NCBI GenBank assembly: GCA_003551455.1
Contig: PUMR01000017.1
Coordinates: forward strand, 1-9,081
DNA: 9,081 nt
Source of the DNA: Mollicutes bacterium
GTDB lineage: Bacteria; Bacillota_I; Bacilli_A; Izemoplasmatales; Izemoplasmataceae
Direction of reading: 5' to 3'
The notes under the pieces are model-generated. The model saw only the letters and a list, made by a program, of their open reading frames with translations, did not search any database and was not told where the DNA came from. This document shows positions 6,123-9,081 of this stretch, one piece after another. Within the stretch, counting starts at the first letter, position 1; each line of letters starts with the position of its first letter. The translations under genes were made by a program, and so were the position numbers.

Positions 6123-6151
6123 TTGTTTTTTCGCCCTGTTTGTGCTACAAT
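6123..6151 (+). promoter_or_regulatory. Promoter of the acidic lipoprotein leader / possible small RNA
   Basis: TTGTTT (6123-6128), a 17-base spacer and TACAAT (6146-6151), with TGC directly before the hexamer making an extended -10. Transcription should start near 6158, about 106 bases before the lipoprotein ATG. Confidence 0.7.
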
Positions 6152-6194
6152 GCAGGTGTCAAAATGTGTTTGTTTGAACATACGGTGATTAGAC

Positions 6195-6237
6195 AGGCTC
6201 GCACCTACGCTTGCGTATGGACGAGCCTTTTATATTT
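6195..6237 (+). terminator. Intrinsic terminator within the lipoprotein leader
   Basis: AGGCTCG (6195-6201) pairs with CGAGCCT (6222-6228), with an inner TACG/CGTA stem (6206-6209, 6214-6217) around a CTTG loop, and is followed by TTTTATATTT (6228-6237). It lies between the promoter at 6123-6151 and the ATG at 6264, so it must be passed for the gene to be transcribed. It could be an attenuator or the end of a roughly 80-base small RNA. Confidence 0.7.
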
Positions 6238-6263
6238 AAAAAAATCAAGAGGGGGAAAGCAGA

Positions 6264-7106
6264 ATGATTCAGAAACGATTGGGCACCTTATTGTTCTTGG
6301 CATTGTTTGTCACCATGATTGCGGGATGTGACTTGGTCGACGACATCCCCGATATTCCGGACATCCCCGGTATCGGCGAGGGCGAAGACATCTCCGACGA
6401 TATCACCCACGAGTTGACCGTCGAGTATGATCTCGCCACCTATTCGCTCTACACTTCGACACTCGACTATGAGGAGACGGAAACTGAGTTTACCGCTTAT
6501 CTTGCAGATGAAGGCTATACCGAAGTCGACGATGAAGAAGTGGACCAGTCGTTCTTCATCCAGTATGGAGACGGAACGCAGGCCGGCGGCTCACTTTATG
6601 AAGACGACGACCATTACCTCTATGTCTATATGACCGTGGGAGAGGAAGGCGGATCCATCTACACCGTCGGCACGACCAAAGAGAACTATGAAGGCTACAA
6701 GGAAGGCGATTTGGACGAAGGTCAGTTGGACGATGACGACGATGACCCCGACGAGGATCCCGTCCCCGACGAAGACACGGTCGAGGGAGAGGAAATCCCC
6801 GATCTGGAACGCTATCCCGGAGCCGTCATGGTCAGACATGACAAAGTCGTCGTTGAAAATGAAACAGAATACTTCATCGAATATCTCGTCGAAGGCGATT
6901 TGGCTGATGTGTATGCGTATTACGAAGAAGAACTCGAAGCGGCATGGGATATCGAAGACCGCTGGCTCGTTCCGGGCGAAGAGGGAATGTTCATCGCTTA
7001 TCTTGGTGATGCATATGGCCTCACCCTCGCCATCGAGATTGAAGACGATGAGCTGGATGTCATCCGGATTCATGTCTATGCGAGCGAATACCACATTGAT
7101 GAGTGA
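6264..7106 (+). CDS. Acidic surface lipoprotein, two-part, unknown function
   Basis: 280 residues. M-I-Q-K-R plus a hydrophobic core and the lipobox I-A-G-C give lipidated Cys22, so Sec export and membrane anchoring outside the cell are expected. After it comes an I-P-D-I-P-D-I-P repeat (28-35). Two alpha/beta parts (about 49-137 and 178-275) are joined by an extremely acidic, flexible linker (147-178, with a run of six Asp). Both parts share a helix-then-strands pattern: E-F-T-A-Y-L-A-D-E-G-Y in the first, D-V-Y-A-Y-Y-E-E-E-L-E-A-A-W in the second, hinting at an old internal duplication. The second part, with P-G-A-V followed later by the helix, resembles domains common in uncharacterised lipoproteins. 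A strong GAGGGGG lies about 8 bases before the ATG. The leader contains a terminator. The 34-residue gene follows 13 bases downstream and is probably cotranscribed. Confidence 0.88.
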   Translation: MIQKRLGTLLFLALFVTMIAGCDLVDDIPDIPDIPGIGEGEDISDDITHELTVEYDLATYSLYTSTLDYEETETEFTAYLADEGYTEVDDEEVDQSFFIQYGDGTQAGGSLYEDDDHYLYVYMTVGEEGGSIYTVGTTKENYEGYKEGDLDEGQLDDDDDDPDEDPVPDEDTVEGEEIPDLERYPGAVMVRHDKVVVENETEYFIEYLVEGDLADVYAYYEEELEAAWDIEDRWLVPGEEGMFIAYLGDAYGLTLAIEIEDDELDVIRIHVYASEYHIDE

Positions 7107-7119
7107 GGGATTGTAGAAG

Positions 7120-7224
7120 ATGCCTGGTTATGTGAGACGGCAGATACGCCGTTATGTGCGCAGGGCGGTCGTGATTGTGATCGTGGCTATCGCCGCACTT
7201 GTGTATTGGCTTTTTTTCACCTGA
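7120..7224 (+). CDS. 34-residue basic single-helix microprotein
   Basis: The frame starts M-P-G-Y-V-R-R-Q-I-R-R-Y-V-R-R, strongly basic, followed by a hydrophobic helix (about 16-33) with V-I-V-I-V, A-I-A-A-L-V, Y-W and F-F, ending directly in T and stop. It begins 13 bases after the lipoprotein stop. GAGGG (7105-7109), overlapping that stop codon, lies 10 bases before the ATG, so translational coupling is plausible. The arrangement (positive inside, one helix) is typical of small membrane proteins that sit beside a larger envelope protein. No family is recognised. Confidence is limited by length and by the wide spacing of the ribosome site. Confidence 0.5.
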   Translation: MPGYVRRQIRRYVRRAVVIVIVAIAALVYWLFFT

Positions 7225-7288
7225 GGAAATCGTGGTGGTTTTTCTGGCAGCGCACCTGTGATAGAAAGATGTTCAAAGCTATTGTCTC

Positions 7289-7493
7289 GCCTTGGTAACA
7301 CTCGTCCTCCAAGGGGCCGGCGAAGATGGTATCTTAAAACTATGATTGTAGGATGAGACGTCCGACAAGCCCTTTATAAATATGGGTGGCGATTATAAGG
7401 TATATGCCGGATGCATCGCTTGATGACTGTCGCGCGGACGAATTATCGAGCGAAGCGTTCGATGCGGACAAAACCAAACCCTTGGACACATAA
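7289..7493 (+). pseudogene. Dead 3' fragment of a BspA-like LRR gene
   Basis: Bases 7289-7471 align with 8897-9081, the 3' part of the LRR gene in this window, at about 138 of 183 positions (75%) by hand. In the shared frame the fragment reads A-L-V-T-L-V-L-Q-G-A-G-E-D-G-I, then meets TGA (7343-7345) and TAG (7349-7351). A 2-base deletion near 7406 shifts the frame, after which P-D-A-S-L-D-D-C-R-A-D-E-L matches P-D-E-M-L-D-D-Y-R-A-D-E-L of the intact copy. It continues A-D-K-T-K-P-L-D-T and stops at TAA (7491-7493). No start, signal peptide or upstream LRR units remain; similarity fades above 7289 (possibly 7270). It cannot be translated as one protein. Confidence 0.85.
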
Positions 7494-7516
7494 AGCGATA
7501 GAAAGCAACCTAGTTG

Positions 7517-7568
7517 AAGAAGCACCCTTCCTTGAATGCGTTATAACAAGGTAAGGGTGCTTCTTTTC
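7517..7568 (+). terminator. Strong terminator behind the LRR fragment
   Basis: AAGAAGCACCCTT (7517-7529) pairs perfectly with AAGGGTGCTTCTT (7553-7565). An inner CCTTG/CAAGG stem (7530-7534, 7547-7551) is separated by a small bulge, and TTTTC follows. Presumably the original terminator of the lost LRR gene, it probably now ends the lipoprotein/microprotein transcript. Confidence 0.9.
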
Positions 7569-8074
7569 AAATGAGCCATGCTCTCTCGAAATGTCTAATG
7601 ACAACCCTCTTGCAGAACTGTACAATCCCTCAGTATGTATGTTATGAGACATGCGAAACAGCCTAGGGTGGTGGTACATATTGGTTGAAATAGTTCAGTT
7701 CACCCCGCCCGTTTGATAGATGAGCAAAACACAGAATGCGACTTTGATCGGACTGTATCCTTTAAACATTCGTACCATTAGAGCACACATTTGTGTCCCT
7801 GATCCACCAATATCAGAACAAGCTGAAAAACCGGGTACGGAAAGGGGGGCTGATGCAAGAAAAGGTTTGGAGATTCATCATTTCCTACCGGATGCGCTAT
7901 CTCCACCATCTCATTATGGCACATATGGTCTGTATTTTGATGTATAGATTGTTTATAATAGGATTAGGCATCATAGATCGACAAGGCTCACCGTATGACA
8001 TAATCGCCAATTGACTGTACCACACTTACCATTCCGATGACCGTTCAAGTGATCATTGCGAAAGAGGTGGGACA
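7569..8074. other. Intergenic stretch between LRR remnant and LRR gene
   Basis: About 500 bases with little recognisable content. A TATAAT at 7954-7959 (TTTATAATAGG context) has no good -35 but is the best promoter candidate for the LRR gene, leaving a leader of about 110 bases. One short frame with a good ribosome site (7853-8014) is listed separately with low confidence. No hairpin terminator was found here. Confidence 0.35.
7853..8014 (+). CDS. Possible 53-residue hydrophobic small protein
   Basis: The ATG at 7853 is preceded by GGAAAGGGGGG (about 4-7 bases away), a good ribosome site. The product begins M-Q-E-K-V-W-R-F-I-I-S-Y-R-M-R-Y-L and has a hydrophobic middle (about 20-40, rich in Met, Leu and Ile) that could cross the membrane. 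There is no recognised family, no promoter directly upstream and no own terminator; the TATAAT at 7954 lies inside it. It may be a real small gene or chance; the ribosome site is the main support. Confidence 0.28.
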   Translation: MQEKVWRFIISYRMRYLHHLIMAHMVCILMYRLFIIGLGIIDRQGSPYDIIAN

Positions 8075-9081
8075 ATGACCAAGAGAGGAAGACTTTTTGT
8101 TATTTTCGGACTTGTCTTGACCCTTGTCGGCATCCTTTTGATTCTGGTCGGACTTCTGCTCATATTGCAGAGTTGCACTCGTGAAAGTCAATACGACGAT
8201 TTCATTTACATCCGGCGGATGGCGATGCCGATCATCATCGAATATACCGGGGATGCCGATCATGTCATTGTCCCCGAGACCATCAACTCCATACCCGCGG
8301 GGTTCAAAACGGATGTTTTCCAAGGGAACGACACCATCGAGACGTTGGAGGTATACACCAGAAGTATTCCCGATTACGCTTTCAAGGACATGCCCAACCT
8401 AAGAATGCTCTCCATACCCAATGTGCAAGATTTCGGAAAACACCCCCTCCAAGGCGTGGAAACATTGGAGACACTCACCACCCGGGGAACGATGCGATTG
8501 CATGAATGGTTCGGATCATCGTCTGCCGACATCCCTCTCAGTCTCACGACCATCCACATCGCGGCGGGATCGGTGAGTTTTTCTGTCACGGAGCGCATGT
8601 TCCATGGGGCGAGTGGTGTGAAGGAAGTGACATTTTCCGAGCAAGTCCGCTCTTTGGGCGATGAAGCCTTCACCGAAAGCGGCATCGAGACGCTGCGATT
8701 CGCAAAAGAGAATGAACTGCAAAGATTGAATCCCGGAGCTTTCGGCTCGGCGGACCATCTCGTGAAGGTCGATTTAGGAATTGGCAGTGATTTTTTGGTT
8801 GTCGAGGCGAATACTTTCGCGGGGCTCGAGAACTTGCGCGAAGTGCGGCTTCCCGCAAGCGTCGAAACAATTCAAACGAACACCTTTTCTTCGACCGCCC
8901 TGGAAACACTCGTCCTCCATAGGGCCAACGAAGATGGCATCACGGAACTCGAAGCGTGGGACGAGGCGTCCGACATGCCCTTTTATGGCGTGAGTGACGA
9001 TTTCAAGGTGTATGTGCCGGATGAAATGTTAGATGATTATCGCGCGGACGAACTATGGAGTGAAGCAGTCGGTGCGGACAA
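8075..9081 (+). CDS. BspA-like leucine-rich-repeat surface protein (3' end off window)
   Basis: 335 codons are present without a stop. M-T-K-R-G-R is followed by one long hydrophobic segment (about 7-31) and L-Q-S-C with Cys34: a signal anchor or imperfect lipobox (Gln at the -2 position is unusual), so the protein is exported and anchored. From about 60 on, LRR_5/BspA units follow, e.g. L-G-D-E-A-F-T-E-S-G-I-E-T-L-R-F (194-209), L-N-P-G-A-F, A-N-T-F-A-G-L-E-N-L-R-E-V-R-L-P (245-260) and T-N-T-F-S-S-T-A-L-E-T-L-V-L. The C-terminal cap F-K-V-Y-V-P-D-E-M-L-D-D-Y-R-A-D-E is typical of the family's ends. Such proteins act in adhesion or ligand binding at the surface; the partner is unknown. AGAGGTGG (8063-8070) sits just before the ATG. 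By comparison with the dead copy upstream, only about 7 further codons are expected. Confidence 0.9.
   Translation, partial: MTKRGRLFVIFGLVLTLVGILLILVGLLLILQSCTRESQYDDFIYIRRMAMPIIIEYTGDADHVIVPETINSIPAGFKTDVFQGNDTIETLEVYTRSIPDYAFKDMPNLRMLSIPNVQDFGKHPLQGVETLETLTTRGTMRLHEWFGSSSADIPLSLTTIHIAAGSVSFSVTERMFHGASGVKEVTFSEQVRSLGDEAFTESGIETLRFAKENELQRLNPGAFGSADHLVKVDLGIGSDFLVVEANTFAGLENLREVRLPASVETIQTNTFSSTALETLVLHRANEDGITELEAWDEASDMPFYGVSDDFKVYVPDEMLDDYRADELWSEAVGAD
8897..9081 (+). repeat. Diverged direct repeat with 7289-7471
   Basis: This 185-base stretch of the LRR gene is repeated about 1.6 kb upstream within the pseudogene fragment, at about 75% identity and with one 2-base gap. It reflects a paralogous gene duplication followed by loss of one copy, not a mobile element: no terminal inverted repeats or target duplications were seen. 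Confidence 0.8.

Noticed and set aside
6164..6331. Leader peptide frame starting ATG TGT TTG before and through the leader terminator
   Set aside because: Its only ribosome-like AGGTG (6154-6158) lies at or before the predicted transcription start and the frame overlaps the lipoprotein start out of frame; no run of regulatory codons is seen.
6591..7094. 167-residue minus frame opposite the lipoprotein
   Set aside because: An antisense shadow generated by the Asp/Glu-rich codons of the lipoprotein; no ribosome site.
7720..7947. 75-residue plus frame in the gap before the LRR gene
   Set aside because: No ribosome site, Pro/Ala/Thr mix without structure, and it overlaps the better-supported short frame at 7853.
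2944..8031. 13-base word TACCACACTTACC at about 2944 and 8019
   Set aside because: A single shared 13-mer is about what chance gives in 9 kb and the flanks do not extend the match.
1..9081. CRISPR array, tRNA, rRNA, transposon or prophage elements
   Set aside because: No regularly spaced repeats, tRNA-like cloverleaf, conserved rRNA words, transposase or integrase motifs were seen on either strand.

Overview
The window reads as a low-density chromosomal stretch of a Bacillota-type bacterium (Bacilli or Mollicutes-like relative). The clues are purine-rich GGAGG-type ribosome binding sites, sigma-A-like promoters (several with extended -10 boxes), compact intrinsic terminators, TTG starts, TGA used as stop, two proteins with lipoprotein-type signals, a DUF3137-like protein and a BspA-like leucine-rich-repeat protein. 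Nothing here fixes a genus. No tRNA, rRNA, transposase, integrase or CRISPR array was seen.

Left part (1-3782), all genes on the minus strand: the start of a lipoprotein running off the left edge; a PAS-GGDEF diguanylate cyclase; a 63-residue tail-anchored, histidine-rich small protein with its own terminator and a strong distant promoter; an unrecognised six-helix membrane protein; and a stand-alone nucleotidyltransferase. Gaps of several hundred bases separate them, so they look like single-gene units rather than an operon.

Middle (3783-5965): a gene-poor stretch, then a 60-residue single-helix protein (+) ending at a perfect 13-bp terminator, a convergent DUF3137-like gene (-) that lacks its N-terminal half and is probably decayed, and a divergent HTH_3 regulator with three membrane helices (+) starting at TTG.

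Right part (5966-9081), all plus strand: a promoter followed by an intrinsic terminator inside the leader, then a very acidic lipoprotein gene and, 13 bases later, a 34-residue basic membrane microprotein. Next comes a dead 3' fragment of a BspA-like LRR gene that still carries its stop codon and terminator. About 580 bases further on an intact paralogue of that gene (8075 onward) begins and runs off the right edge. The fragment and the 3' part of the intact gene align over about 183 bases at roughly 75% identity by hand count.

The common theme is the cell envelope: three exported or anchored proteins, three single-helix small proteins, a multi-pass protein, a membrane-bound regulator and one c-di-GMP enzyme. 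The window also shows gene decay: one gene fragment, one truncated gene and long non-coding gaps. I saw no clear multi-gene defence or metabolic system. The most distinctive items are the LRR remnant/paralogue pair, the terminator-in-leader (possible small RNA) before the lipoprotein gene, and the probable non-AUG start of the cyclase.
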